DNA of 64,000 bases, taken from Parvimonas micra (GTDB taxonomy: Bacteria; Bacillota; Clostridia; Tissierellales; Peptoniphilaceae). Under the pieces are notes generated by a model. The model was not told where the DNA came from, did no database searches, and saw only the letters and a list, made by a program, of their open reading frames with translations. This document shows positions 34,101-42,548 of the stretch, piece by piece. Made by a program: the position numbers and the translations under genes. The stretch spans positions 1,485,038 through 1,549,037 of the forward strand of contig NZ_CP148048.1 of the NCBI RefSeq assembly GCF_037482165.1. Direction: 5' to 3'. The number at the start of each line of letters is the position of its first letter. Position 1 is the stretch's first letter.

Positions 34101-36347
34101 TCCACCTAAGTCTACTTTACTTACTGTCACTGGATGATATTTATAATCATCTACCATTGAAATAATAGTTGTTGAACCATCAACTTTTACAGTAGTTCCA
34201 CTTACTGATCCATCTTTATTTACTGTAAACTTAATTGTAGTAGCTAAAGAGAATCCTTCTGGTGCTGCAGTTTCAACAAATGTATAATTACCAGGTTCAA
34301 GAGTTAATTGCTTAGCAGTTCCATCTGATATCCATTCTACTGATGGTACTTTAACTCCATTTTCTTTTATTGTAGCTCTTCCGTCATCTGAGCTCAATTT
34401 AATCTTTGCTCCTGCTAATTCTTTTCCCGCAACGTCAGTTTTTCTAAATTTAAAGTCATATTCCTTTGGTGTGAAAGTATTCTTTACATTCATACCTGAA
34501 ACTTCAGAAGTATAACCTTCCGGTACCTGTACTTCTTTTACAGTATAAACTATAGGAATATCATCTCCGTTTGCATCACGTTTATCTGTTCTGTATTTAG
34601 GCAAATCTTTAAATTCATATTTCCAATCTCCGTTTTGATCCGGCTTTACAATTTGAGTTTTGCCAGGTACATCCTTCCCGTCAGCAACTAATTGGATTGT
34701 AATTTGTGATGGACGAACATTATAACCGTCGTCATTTACCCAAGTTTTTCTACCACAAATATTTGTTAAAATACGTTTATTTTTAACAGCTACAGTTGTT
34801 AATTTATTTAAATCTGGAGTAAATTCCAAGTTTTCACTTGTTGATTCAACTTGATATCCAGGAGGAGTACTGATTTCTTTTAGTACATATTTCTTAATAG
34901 GATTCAATGTTGTTTTAGAAATAGCTTCCCCATTATCTCCTGTAACCATTGTTTCAATTAATTCATCTGTATCTTTAACTCTAATTTCAAATTTCGCTTG
35001 TGGAAGTTTAATTTTAGGGTCAATTGCATCTACTTTAACAATCTTTACTTTTCCCTTATTTCCTTCTCCTGTTCCTGAAGAACTAGCTGAATTAAATCCG
35101 CCATGATACTCTTTATGAATTCCATCACCTTTTAAAATAACTTTATTGACAATTTTATCATCAGGATAAGTGGTTTGATAACGTAATTGAAAACTCTTTT
35201 TTCCCGGACTTCCTATATTCAGTGTAAAGGATGACTTATCCCCATTAAACTTAATCATTGAATTAAGTTCAGCTTGAGAATATTCCTTAATGACTTTCGT
35301 TACCTTTCCAATATTATCATATTCTACTTCTTTAAGCACTATCGTGCCATCCAAATATTTTGCTCCAGCTGGAGAAAGTTCATCTGATATAAAAGTATGT
35401 TGTAAATTAAGTCCTTTAGATAAATTAATTCGGACAACCCATTGAACCTTTTGTTCAGCCTTGTCTGGGTCGTATGCATATTTAGCTAAGGTTTCACCGT
35501 CCAATGTTCCTGGTTTATCTATATGAATCGTATGGGTAATAGGTTTTCCATTTACAGTAATTGTAAAAGTATTATTAGCATCAGTTTTTATTTTAGAACT
35601 TACAAATGATGCTTCTAATTTCATTGTCCCTTTAACATTATACAATCCTTCTACCGATTTAGTAAAAGTTACAACAATTTTTCCACCACCACCATTTACA
35701 GCGTTGATTTTACCTTTTGCTACAACAGTTCCACTAGTATCTACTAAATCAAACTGTGTAGCTGAGCCAGATAATGGAAATTGCATTTGTGTTGGTAATT
35801 GTACTTCAAAATAATCATTCTCTTTAATAGAATTCCCATAACTTGAAGCATCCCAATCAAGCTCTAAATCAAACTGATCAGCTGAATATAGTTTAGTAAC
35901 TGGTGGATCTCCTAATTGATGCTTAAATTTATAAATATTAAAACGTGTTATTGATACATTTGCCTTAAGTTCTCCTCCACGCACGTTTCTACTCAATGCA
36001 AAAATCTCATTATTGAGCATTTTATCTATATTGTTATTTTTTTCTACCTTATTTACTTTTTTTTCTGATGTTTTACCAGTTGCATTTGCCATTTCTTCTT
36101 TGTTTTTTTCAGAAGATAATACTGCTGGCATATTTTTTTCGGTAGATTTTCCCTCTTTTTTATCTTCAGTCTTAACATCTTTTTTCGTGTTAATTTCTGC
36201 TTTGTTTGATGAGAAGTTCTGTTTCTTTTCGGATATATTCTTGTTATTTGCCATATCTTTTGCATATGATAAATTGGTACCAATTCCTGGAACAAGAATG
36301 TTAAACACCATAAGTAGTGCTAACAAAAAACAACTCCTTTTTTTCAT
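31170..36347 (-). CDS. Giant LPKTN-anchored adhesin with SpaA and VaFE (ester-bond) repeats
   Basis: The protein has 1725 residues. A signal peptide (1-29) and a Lys/Glu/Asn-rich stretch (30-118) precede an SdrG/fibrinogen-binding-like Ig pair (about 125-430). Then come SpaA (about 432-525), Cna_B (about 527-630) and SpaA domains (about 633-735 and 737-845). The rest is alternating modules: SpaA units starting PVKVSKVDLGGTELAGAK and five VaFE units (KTEAKVNGEKE ... LVAFEEVY ... AAHKDINDENQT), the T-Q ester-bond type. The C-terminus LPKTNIGSNLTAYVNMLLGS plus SKRRKRSK resembles a sorting signal but has Asn where Gly is expected. A 1077-base internal tandem duplication (one SpaA plus two VaFE) is visible at DNA level. 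It has its own promoter and terminator and is presumably a wall-anchored host adhesin. Confidence 0.9.
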   Translation of the reverse strand: MKKRSCFLLALLMVFNILVPGIGTNLSYAKDMANNKNISEKKQNFSSNKAEINTKKDVKTEDKKEGKSTEKNMPAVLSSEKNKEEMANATGKTSEKKVNKVEKNNNIDKMLNNEIFALSRNVRGGELKANVSITRFNIYKFKHQLGDPPVTKLYSADQFDLELDWDASSYGNSIKENDYFEVQLPTQMQFPLSGSATQFDLVDTSGTVVAKGKINAVNGGGGKIVVTFTKSVEGLYNVKGTMKLEASFVSSKIKTDANNTFTITVNGKPITHTIHIDKPGTLDGETLAKYAYDPDKAEQKVQWVVRINLSKGLNLQHTFISDELSPAGAKYLDGTIVLKEVEYDNIGKVTKVIKEYSQAELNSMIKFNGDKSSFTLNIGSPGKKSFQLRYQTTYPDDKIVNKVILKGDGIHKEYHGGFNSASSSGTGEGNKGKVKIVKVDAIDPKIKLPQAKFEIRVKDTDELIETMVTGDNGEAISKTTLNPIKKYVLKEISTPPGYQVESTSENLEFTPDLNKLTTVAVKNKRILTNICGRKTWVNDDGYNVRPSQITIQLVADGKDVPGKTQIVKPDQNGDWKYEFKDLPKYRTDKRDANGDDIPIVYTVKEVQVPEGYTSEVSGMNVKNTFTPKEYDFKFRKTDVAGKELAGAKIKLSSDDGRATIKENGVKVPSVEWISDGTAKQLTLEPGNYTFVETAAPEGFSLATTIKFTVNKDGSVSGTTVKVDGSTTIISMVDDYKYHPVTVSKVDLGGTELPGAKITVKSADGTNLISDNGKSVNSVSWESTNTAKELKLRAGKYVFHEEAAPEGYLTVTDIEFEVDKDGNVKVTKVAEDDIVKSEGGKVTITDRKEISIKTEAKVNGEKEVKAKGQLTLTDKVSYKNLIVGKTYTVNLVWMDKETNQPFLAEGNPIKAETTFVAQQADGEVELNVTVDSNYFTKETKLVAFEEMFQNGVKVAAHEDINDEAQSVVIKENFNPVKVSKVDLGGTELAGAKITVKSADGTNLINDNGTKVNTISWESTDTAKELNMLPGKYVFHEEAAPEGYLTVTDIEFEVDKDGNVKVTKVAEDDIVKSEGGKVTITDRKKPTVETEAKVNGEKEDAPTNKVVLTDVVKYKNLIVGKTYKAKLVWMDKETGKPFLVDGKEVTAEKEFVAEQENGEIELSVTLDAKNFEKDTQLVAFEEVYKDNVLVAAHKDINDENQTVKVKQPKPDLKTEAKVNGEKEVKAKDELTLTDKVSYKNLVIGKTYTTKLVWMDKETGKPFLADGKELTAEKTFVAEASEGEIELSVNVDSKYFEKDTTLVAFEKLFENNVEIGAHEDINDVDQSVVVRENFNPVKVSKVDLGGTELAGAKITVKSADGTNLINDNGTKVNTISWESTDTAKELNLLPGKYVFHEEAAPEGYLTVTDIEFEVDKDGNVKVTKVAEDDIVKSEGGKVTITDRKKPTVETEAKVNGEKEDAPTNKVVLTDVVKYKNLIVGKTYKAKLVWMDKETGKPFLVDGKEVTAEKEFVAEQENGEIELSVTLDAKNFEKDTQLVAFEEVYKDNVLVAAHKDIDDENQTVRVNQPKSKLKTEAKVNGKKEAVLEQSLTLTDYVHYTNLVVGKEYTVKLVWMDKATGKELLVNGKPLTVEKTFVAEKSNGTIELSTVVEAKYLTQGKLVAFETMYEKGREIASHRDINDADQTILLKKPRLPKTNIGSNLTAYVNMLLGSGALVALLDSKRRKRSK
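31640..33452. repeat. 1077-bp tandem duplication inside the giant adhesin gene
   Basis: Segments 31640-32375 and 32717-33452 are near identical at a fixed offset of 1077 bases (359 codons). For example, TGCTGCTACTAGAACATTGT starts at 31701 and at 32778. The copies encode a SpaA plus a VaFE module; the intervening VaFE modules (32376-32716 and about 31300-31640) are more diverged. The differences are mostly silent. Confidence 0.9.
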
Positions 36348-36411
36348 TTTTTATATTCCCTCCTTATAAAATAAATAAATATACAATAAATAAACCTTCG
36401 TTTGCTTCTAT

Positions 36412-36440
36412 ATTATATCAGAATAGTAAACAATTGTCTA
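36412..36440 (-). promoter_or_regulatory. Promoter of the giant adhesin gene
   Basis: On the minus strand TAGACA (36435-36440), 17 bases, TATAAT (36412-36417), about 65 bases before the ATG, with GGAGGG as ribosome site. The rest of the 450-base gap up to 36797 is AT-rich with no feature apart from the next terminator. Confidence 0.75.
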
Positions 36441-36751
36441 TAGTTTTTGTAAAAAGTCATATAATAAAACGTTTTTATTTATAAATTTTGATAAAAATTA
36501 TTATAAGTTATTAATTTATCAATTTATTTCAAGAGATATTTTACAATGCTTCTCTTGTATTAATGTTGTTTTACACTTATTTTTACATCGTACAGAGAAA
36601 TTTAGTTATAAGAAATTCTTAATTAATTTTCAAAAATTTTCACATGATAATATTATCCTAAACATTTATTGTAAATTTAATATATGTTAAACAACTTCCT
36701 TCTTTATATATAGTATTATTAGTTATTTATGTTTCACAAATATTTTTTTCA

Positions 36752-36778
36752 CAAAAAAAGACGGTATTAAACCGTCTT
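36752..36778 (-). terminator. Terminator of the NlpC/P60 gene
   Basis: AAGACGGT-TTAAT-ACCGTCTT on the minus strand followed by seven T. Confidence 0.85.
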
Positions 36779-36797
36779 AATTTCAAAATTCAAAGAA

Positions 36798-38081
36798 TTA
36801 TTTTATAAGTCTAGTAGCTCCAACGAAAGTATTTCCAAAATAGCTTCCAAAAAGTTTACTTACAATAACACCAGTTCCTGGAGTTGATGCATGAACAAAC
36901 TTGTTGTTTCCAATGTAAATACCAACGTGACTAATTCTTCCACCACCATTATTAAAGAATACTAAATCTCCTTTTCTTAATTCTGATGATGATACTCTAG
37001 TACCATAATTAATTTGAGTATATGATGTTCTACTTAAATTAATTCCTACTTGTTTGTAAACATAATATGTTAATCCTGAACAGTCAAATCCAATGTTTGG
37101 ATTAGATGTTGCCCAGATATATGGTTTACCAACTTGTGCTAATGCTAACTCAACAACTGTATCTATGTCAGCATTATAAGTTTGGTTTTCTTTCTTAGAT
37201 GAACTATTTGAATTTGAACTATTTTGTTTCTTATTTTCTTGTTTTGGTTGTTCAACTTCTGGTTTCTTATCAGAAAGATAAGTTTTAATTACATAACCAG
37301 TCTTTCCATTGAAATTGAATTCTACCCATTCACCTTTATCAATACCGTTAACTTTTTCGCCTTTTGATAAAATACCAAGTTTAGATGAAGTAGCAGATTG
37401 TTCAGATCTAACATTTAAGTTTTCTGTAGCATAAAGGCTTACTTTCTTAACTGTAGCTTTTTTAGCTTCTTCTGCTTTCTTTTCATCAGCTTTCTTAGTT
37501 TCTTCTGCTTTTTTAGCTTCCTCAGCCTTCTTAGCTTCTTCTACTTTTTTAGCTTCTTCTGCCTTCTTGGCTTCTTCTGCTTTCTTTTCAGCTAATTTAA
37601 TTTCAGTTTCATTCTTTTCAGGTTCAACAGTTTCTTTTGTCAAAAGTTCAACATCAATAGTTCCAACTTTATCATCAACTGAAACAGTTGCCATCTTGTC
37701 ACCACTCATTTCAACTTTAACAACAGAACCTTTTTCAACCTTAATAGTTTCTTCTGTATTATTGCTTAAAACTGGTTTTATTTCTGTAGATTCTTTTACA
37801 TAATATGCATTTTCCTCTAACTCTGGCATTTTAGTATCTTCTTCAGTAACTAATGAATATATTTTATTTTGTTGTTCTACTTTTTCTAATTCTGAAACAG
37901 AAGGAGTTCCTAAGGCCATACTTAAATTGCTAACTAATGTTTTATTTACTTCCTCAATATTTGTACTATGAATTTCAACTGCAACTTTGTCTGCTTCGTC
38001 TGCATAAGATATTGCAGCTGGTATTCCAGTACAAACTAATGCACACAACATAGAAGTTGTCAAAACTTTCTTAATTTTCAT
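36798..38081 (-). CDS. Secreted NlpC/P60 peptidoglycan endopeptidase with SH3 domain
   Basis: The protein has 427 residues: a signal peptide (1-27, ISYADE), an N-terminal region (about 28-160) of SH3-like character, a Lys/Glu/Ala helical repeat (AEEAKKAEEAKK, about 165-210), a bacterial SH3 domain (about 213-275, LYATENLNVRSEQSATSSKL), a Ser/Asn/Gln linker and an NlpC/P60 domain (about 305-427). Catalytic residues appear to be Cys334 (FDCSGLT), His385 (ISHVGIY) and His397 (FVHAS). Enzymes of this layout cut D-Glu to diamino acid bonds in stem peptides and act in cell separation. It lies just beside parS, transcribed away from parA. Confidence 0.92.
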   Translation of the reverse strand: MKIKKVLTTSMLCALVCTGIPAAISYADEADKVAVEIHSTNIEEVNKTLVSNLSMALGTPSVSELEKVEQQNKIYSLVTEEDTKMPELEENAYYVKESTEIKPVLSNNTEETIKVEKGSVVKVEMSGDKMATVSVDDKVGTIDVELLTKETVEPEKNETEIKLAEKKAEEAKKAEEAKKVEEAKKAEEAKKAEETKKADEKKAEEAKKATVKKVSLYATENLNVRSEQSATSSKLGILSKGEKVNGIDKGEWVEFNFNGKTGYVIKTYLSDKKPEVEQPKQENKKQNSSNSNSSSKKENQTYNADIDTVVELALAQVGKPYIWATSNPNIGFDCSGLTYYVYKQVGINLSRTSYTQINYGTRVSSSELRKGDLVFFNNGGGRISHVGIYIGNNKFVHASTPGTGVIVSKLFGSYFGNTFVGATRLIK

Positions 38082-38195
38082 AATTACCTCCTAACTCATA
38101 GACACATTTTACACCAACTATTGAAAAAAGTCAATAAAAAGTTACAAAAAAATTACAAAAGGTTACAAATAAGTTACAACAGAATATTTTTTTAT

Positions 38196-38211
38196 TGTTT
38201 CACGTGAAACA
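38196..38211. other. parS site 1
   Basis: TGTTTCACGTGAAACA is a perfect match to the conserved 16-bp parS palindrome bound by ParB. It lies about 190 bases upstream of parA. Confidence 0.97.
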
Positions 38212-38229
38212 ATAATTTTAAACTGCAAG

Positions 38230-38245
38230 TGTTTCACGTGAAACA
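38230..38245. other. parS site 2
   Basis: This is a second perfect TGTTTCACGTGAAACA, centred 34 bp from the first, roughly three helical turns, so two ParB dimers would sit on the same face. The remainder of the 305-base gap 38082-38386 holds only AT-rich sequence and a TATAAT at 38297-38302, a likely parA -10 box. Confidence 0.97.
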
Positions 38246-38386
38246 TATTTTTTAAATAAATTTTCTTAAATTTAAAAAAATACATAAAATTTATGGTATA
38301 ATAATTATGTTAATAATATTAAAAACGAATCATTATATAGTATATATTAATGAAAGTTTAGAAAATTAAGCAATAAGGGAAGTGTT

Positions 38387-39181
38387 ATGAAAATTTTTGA
38401 TGCTTTTAAAAAGAAAAGAGAAATGAGAGTAATCTCGATATTTAACCAAAAAGGTGGGGTTGGCAAGACAACAACTGTTGTAAATTTAGCGTCAGCATTA
38501 GGTTTTAATAGAAAGAAAGTTCTAGTAATTGATATGGATCCACAAGGAAATTCAACTTCCGGATTGGGAGTTGAAAACACCGAAACAACAATTTATGATG
38601 TTTTAACTCATGAAAAGGAAATAAATGATACTATCCAAAAGACTAAGTCTAAGAATGTAGATATTATTCCTGCAAATTCTGATCTTTGTGGCTTAGAAAT
38701 TGAACTTTTAAGTGTAGATAAGAAAGAATATTTATTACAAAATGAAATAGGTAAAATACCACCTAATTATGATTTTATCATTATTGACTGCCCACCATCA
38801 TTGGGAGTATTGAGTATTAATGCTTTAGTTTCTTCTCAAAGTGTTCTAATTCCAATACAGTGTGAATATTATGCTTTAGAAGGTGTAAGTCAATTAATGA
38901 ATACTGTTAATATAATAAGAAAGGGTTTAAATCCTGACCTTGAAGTAGAAGGAGTTCTGCTTACAATGTTCGACTCAAGAAATAACTTATCTGAAGATGT
39001 AAAGAAAGAAACAGAAAATTATTTTAAGGATAAACTTTTTGATACAGTTATTCCTAGAAATATTCGACTTGCTGAAGCACCAAGTTTTGGAGAGAGTATA
39101 ATATATTATGATAAAAATTCTAAAGGAGCTATAGCTTATTTGTCTTTAGCTAAGGAATTAATCAAGAATAGGAGAAAATAA
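38387..39181 (+). CDS. parA: Chromosome partitioning ATPase ParA/Soj
   Basis: The protein has 264 residues. The deviant Walker A QKGGVGKTTT is at about 21-30, FDFIIIDCPPSLG (Walker B) and the VIPRNIRLAEAPSFGESII block follow, typical of Soj. It works with ParB and parS in origin segregation and can influence DnaA. The start at 38387 adds 12 residues before the common Soj start MRVISIFNQKGG; the internal ATG at 38423 is an alternative with a weaker ribosome site. parB overlaps by one base. Confidence 0.95.
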   Translation: MKIFDAFKKKREMRVISIFNQKGGVGKTTTVVNLASALGFNRKKVLVIDMDPQGNSTSGLGVENTETTIYDVLTHEKEINDTIQKTKSKNVDIIPANSDLCGLEIELLSVDKKEYLLQNEIGKIPPNYDFIIIDCPPSLGVLSINALVSSQSVLIPIQCEYYALEGVSQLMNTVNIIRKGLNPDLEVEGVLLTMFDSRNNLSEDVKKETENYFKDKLFDTVIPRNIRLAEAPSFGESIIYYDKNSKGAIAYLSLAKELIKNRRK

Positions 39182-40011
39182 TGAAGAAAAAAGGTCTTGG
39201 TAGAGGTCTAGGTTCTCTTTTAAGAGAAGAAGACTTTATTACTGATGAGAATTTATTAACTGTTGAGTTGAATAAATTGATGGCTAGAGAAGATCAACCG
39301 AGAAAAAATTTTGATGATGATAGTTTAGAAGAATTAGCAAATTCTATAAAAGCTGATGGTGTTATTCAACCTATAGTAGTTAGAAAAGTTAATGATAAAT
39401 ATGAAATAATTGCTGGTGAACGTAGATTTAGAGCTTCAAAACTAGCGGGATTAGAAAAAGTACCTGTTGTTGTTAAGAATGTTACTGATAGAAAAGCCAG
39501 AGAACTTGCTTTAGTAGAAAATATTCAAAGAGAGGATTTAAATCCAATTGAAGAAGCTATTTCTTTAAAAACTTTAATGGAAGAGTATAAACTAACACAA
39601 CAAGAGCTTTCAGATATAATAGGCAAGAGTAGATCTTACATTGCAAATAATCTAAGACTGTTAAATCTATCAGATTATATTAAAGAATATTTAATTCGTG
39701 GAGAATTAAGTCCTAGTCAAGGAAGAACTTTACTTTCTTTAGAAACTGAAGAAGAAAGAAAAAAATATCTTGATAAACTACTTGTTAAAGAAGTTAATAT
39801 TAGAGATGTTGAGAAAAAGGCTAAGCAAAGTAAAAATAAGAATGAAGATATTTTTATAAAGGATATTTGTGAGAGATTAACTGAAGTTTTAGATGCAAAA
39901 GTTAAAATTCACGAAAAGAAAAAAGGTGGTCAAATAGAAATAAGCTATCTTAATGAAGCAGATTTACAAAGAATAATAGATAGCCTGATGAATATATATA
40001 ATTTGGAGTAA
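39181..40011 (+). CDS. parB: Chromosome partitioning protein ParB/Spo0J
   Basis: The protein has 276 residues. The CTPase motif region is present: QPRKNFDDDSLEELANSIKA, GVIQPIVVRK, then IIAGERRFRASKLAGLEKVP and ALVENIQREDLNPIEEA. The DNA-binding HTH (about 120-165, TQQELSDIIGKSRSYIANNL RLL) reads parS, and the C-terminal region is the dimerisation part. It starts GLGRGLGSLL, the conserved ParA-stimulating tip. It is translated from an ATG overlapping the parA stop codon and is followed by the class V aminotransferase gene after four bases. Confidence 0.96.
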   Translation: MKKKGLGRGLGSLLREEDFITDENLLTVELNKLMAREDQPRKNFDDDSLEELANSIKADGVIQPIVVRKVNDKYEIIAGERRFRASKLAGLEKVPVVVKNVTDRKARELALVENIQREDLNPIEEAISLKTLMEEYKLTQQELSDIIGKSRSYIANNLRLLNLSDYIKEYLIRGELSPSQGRTLLSLETEEERKKYLDKLLVKEVNIRDVEKKAKQSKNKNEDIFIKDICERLTEVLDAKVKIHEKKKGGQIEISYLNEADLQRIIDSLMNIYNLE

Positions 40012-40015
40012 TAAT

Positions 40016-41164
40016 ATGATTTATGTAGATAATGGAGCTACCACTTTTCCTAAACCTAAAATAGTAACAGATAAAATTATGGAATGTTCTTTAGGATATG
40101 CAGGAAATCCTGGACGTAGTGGTCATAAACTTGCTATGAAGATGGATTTAGAAATTTATGAGACAAGAGAAAAAATCTGTAAGCTAATTAATGGAAATGA
40201 AGTTCTTAATGTGATTTTTACTTTTAATGCTACAGATAGTTTAAACTTAGCAATAAAGGGTGTATTAGAAAAGGGAGATCATGTAGTAACTACATCAATG
40301 GAACATAATTCTGTTCTAAGACCTCTTAATCTGCTACGAAAAGATGGTATAATTGATTTAAGCATTGTATATGCTGATAATAAAGGATATATAGAACCAC
40401 AAAAAATTTTTGATGCAGTAACTCCTAATACTAAGATGATTGTAACTACTCATATGTCTAATGTATTTGGAACTATTGTAGATATAAAAAGTATTGGAGA
40501 ATTTTGTAGAGATAATAATATACTTTATCTTGTAGATGCTGCTCAATCTATTGGAGTCTTAGATATAGATGTTCACGATATGAATATCGACTTGCTTGCT
40601 TTTCCAGGTCATAAAGCTCTTTTTGGACCAATGGGGACAGGTGCTCTATATATAAAGGAAGGTATTAAAGTTAAACCTTTAAAACAAGGTGGTACGGGAA
40701 GTTATTCTCATAGTATAGATCAACCAGAATTATATCCAGACAGTCTTGAAAGTGGAACACCTAATGGAGTTGGTATTATAGCTTTGGGTAAAGGAATTGA
40801 CTTTATAAATCAAGTCGGTCTTGAAAATATAAGAAATCATGAAATTAGTTTAAAAAATCATTTTATAGATTTATTAAAGGATAATGATGATATTATACTT
40901 TATGGGACTCTAGATGACAGGCAAGGTGCAGTTGTAAGTTTAAATGTTAAGAATATGGATAGTTCAGAAGTTTCTTATATCCTAAGTGATGAATTCGACA
41001 TTTATACAAGACCTGGTTTCCATTGTGCGCCACTTGCTCATAAGTCTTTAGGCACGGATGAATTAGGAGCAATTAGATTTAGCTTTGGATATTTTAATAC
41101 TATCGAAGAAGTTGAACAATGTGCAAATGCTCTTAAAAATATAATAGAAAGGAATAAAAAGTAG
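40016..41164 (+). CDS. Cysteine desulfurase-like class V aminotransferase
   Basis: The protein has 382 residues, PLP-dependent. MIYVDNGATTFPKPKIV is the cysteine desulfurase family start; ATDSLNLAIKG and TTSMEHNSVLRPL follow. The PLP lysine is in LAFPGHKALFGPMGTGALYI (about 198-217). The active-site cysteine appears in GFHCAPLAHKSLG (about 338-350). It mobilises sulfur from cysteine as persulfide, for Fe-S or thio cofactors; specific partner unknown. It sits directly after parB, a context common in Clostridia, and overlaps the DUF4446 gene. Confidence 0.9.
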   Translation: MIYVDNGATTFPKPKIVTDKIMECSLGYAGNPGRSGHKLAMKMDLEIYETREKICKLINGNEVLNVIFTFNATDSLNLAIKGVLEKGDHVVTTSMEHNSVLRPLNLLRKDGIIDLSIVYADNKGYIEPQKIFDAVTPNTKMIVTTHMSNVFGTIVDIKSIGEFCRDNNILYLVDAAQSIGVLDIDVHDMNIDLLAFPGHKALFGPMGTGALYIKEGIKVKPLKQGGTGSYSHSIDQPELYPDSLESGTPNGVGIIALGKGIDFINQVGLENIRNHEISLKNHFIDLLKDNDDIILYGTLDDRQGAVVSLNVKNMDSSEVSYILSDEFDIYTRPGFHCAPLAHKSLGTDELGAIRFSFGYFNTIEEVEQCANALKNIIERNKK

Positions 41165-41661
41165 TGAATTCAATATTAGAATTTTTAAATTCACATTCAG
41201 GGTTGTTTTTAATAATCCTGTTAATTGTCTTAATATTTATGTTGTATCAATACAACCAAATTAATAAAAAGCTTAGTATTCAAAAAAGAAAATATGATAT
41301 GCTTTTGAGAGGTAGGAGCGATTTAAATATGGGAGAATTGATTCAAGCTCACTCACAAGATATTTTTGAAATAGATAAAAAAGTAAATGAACTGGCATAC
41401 GAAGTAGAAATTGCAAAAAAAGGTTTTGCACTTCCAATACAAAAAATTGGTTTCGTGAAATATGATGCTTTTCATGACTTAAAAAATAAATTATCTTATT
41501 CAATAGTATTATTAGATGGCTATAATGATGGTTTATTATTAACTACTATCTATGGTAGAGAAAGTTGCATAACTTATGCAAAAGAAGTAAAATCAGGGAT
41601 AGTAAATCAAGAACTGTCAAAAGAAGAAGTTGAAGCATTAAGGATGGCATTAGAAAAATAA
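41164..41661 (+). CDS. DUF4446 family membrane protein
   Basis: The protein has 165 residues starting at GTG 41164, which overlaps the previous stop; AGAAAGG lies 12 bases upstream. One membrane helix (about 13-30) is followed by a coiled region (NQINKKLSIQKRKYDMLLRG) and the conserved KIGFVKYDAFHDLKNKLSYSIVLLDGYNDGLLLTTIYGRE block that defines DUF4446 (PF14584). Function is unknown; the gene habitually follows parAB in Clostridia, suggesting a role in chromosome segregation or cell cycle. It overlaps the next gene's ATG by one base. Confidence 0.85.
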   Translation: MNSILEFLNSHSGLFLIILLIVLIFMLYQYNQINKKLSIQKRKYDMLLRGRSDLNMGELIQAHSQDIFEIDKKVNELAYEVEIAKKGFALPIQKIGFVKYDAFHDLKNKLSYSIVLLDGYNDGLLLTTIYGRESCITYAKEVKSGIVNQELSKEEVEALRMALEK

Positions 41662-42539
41662 TGAGAAAATTGATGTTTATTTTAAATCCTAATGCATCAG
41701 GTTTTAAAAAATTTGATTTTAAGGATGCTATAGAAAATTATCTTAAAGATAAAAACTTAGATTTTGATTATGATATTAAATGCTCAACCAAAGAAGGTGA
41801 ATCCGTTTTTATTGCTGAAAATGCAGTTAAAGATGGTTTTAATGAATTAATCGCGGTTGGTGGAGATGGAACTATCAACGAAGTAGGCGATGTGGCTATA
41901 AAAAATAATTTAAAGCTTGGAGTAATTCCTGCGGGCACAGGAAATGACTATATGAATAGTCTGAACGAATCTTGTAATTTTGTAGTTTGTATGGAAAAAA
42001 TTATAAGAGGAGAAACTATATTAGTTGATTACGGCTCATTTGTTGATAAGACTTTTTTCAATGTTGCCTGTGTAGGTTTTGGTGCTGAAGTTAATATCTA
42101 CGCACATAAAGTAAAAAAGTTAATACCAAGTGGTTTTGCATATAAAGTAGCAATTCTTCTTGCCTTATTTGGACACAAAAGAAAGAGATATAAGATAATC
42201 GTTGACGATGTTGAATATGAGGATGACTATTTTTTGATTGCAATAGGTATTGGAAGTAAATTTGGGGGAAAATTAAATTTACTGCCATCAGCTGATATGC
42301 AAGATGGTCTTCTTGATGTTTGCGCAATTAAATACAAATCAAAATTTGATATAATTAAAAAAATAAAGACAATCGTAAATGCAACTCATGTAAACGAGGA
42401 CATTACTTCTTATTTCAAAGCTAAAAAAATAAAAATAATTTCAGATAATATCGAAATTAACTTTGACGGAGAAGATTTGACTGTAAATGATGAAGTTGAA
42501 TTTATATTAAATGATAAAAAAGTGGAATTAATAATGTAG
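41661..42539 (+). CDS. YegS/DgkB-type lipid kinase
   Basis: The protein has 292 residues. The diacylglycerol kinase catalytic fold is shown by FILNPNASG at the start, the nucleotide loop VGGDGTINEVGD (about 68-79), LGVIPAGTGNDYMNSL (about 90-105), and the late DGEDL (about 268). Such kinases phosphorylate diacylglycerol or undecaprenol; DgkB recycles diacylglycerol from lipoteichoic acid synthesis. Substrate is undecided from sequence. It is cotranscribed with parAB-DUF4446 and pta. Confidence 0.9.
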   Translation: MRKLMFILNPNASGFKKFDFKDAIENYLKDKNLDFDYDIKCSTKEGESVFIAENAVKDGFNELIAVGGDGTINEVGDVAIKNNLKLGVIPAGTGNDYMNSLNESCNFVVCMEKIIRGETILVDYGSFVDKTFFNVACVGFGAEVNIYAHKVKKLIPSGFAYKVAILLALFGHKRKRYKIIVDDVEYEDDYFLIAIGIGSKFGGKLNLLPSADMQDGLLDVCAIKYKSKFDIIKKIKTIVNATHVNEDITSYFKAKKIKIISDNIEINFDGEDLTVNDEVEFILNDKKVELIM

Positions 42540-42548
42540 GGGGTAATT

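Noticed and set aside
31652-34137. Several open frames on the plus strand opposite the giant adhesin gene (such as 31963-32382 and 33040-33459)
   Set aside because: They are near-identical to each other because they are shadows of the internal duplication; none has a ribosome site or family resemblance.
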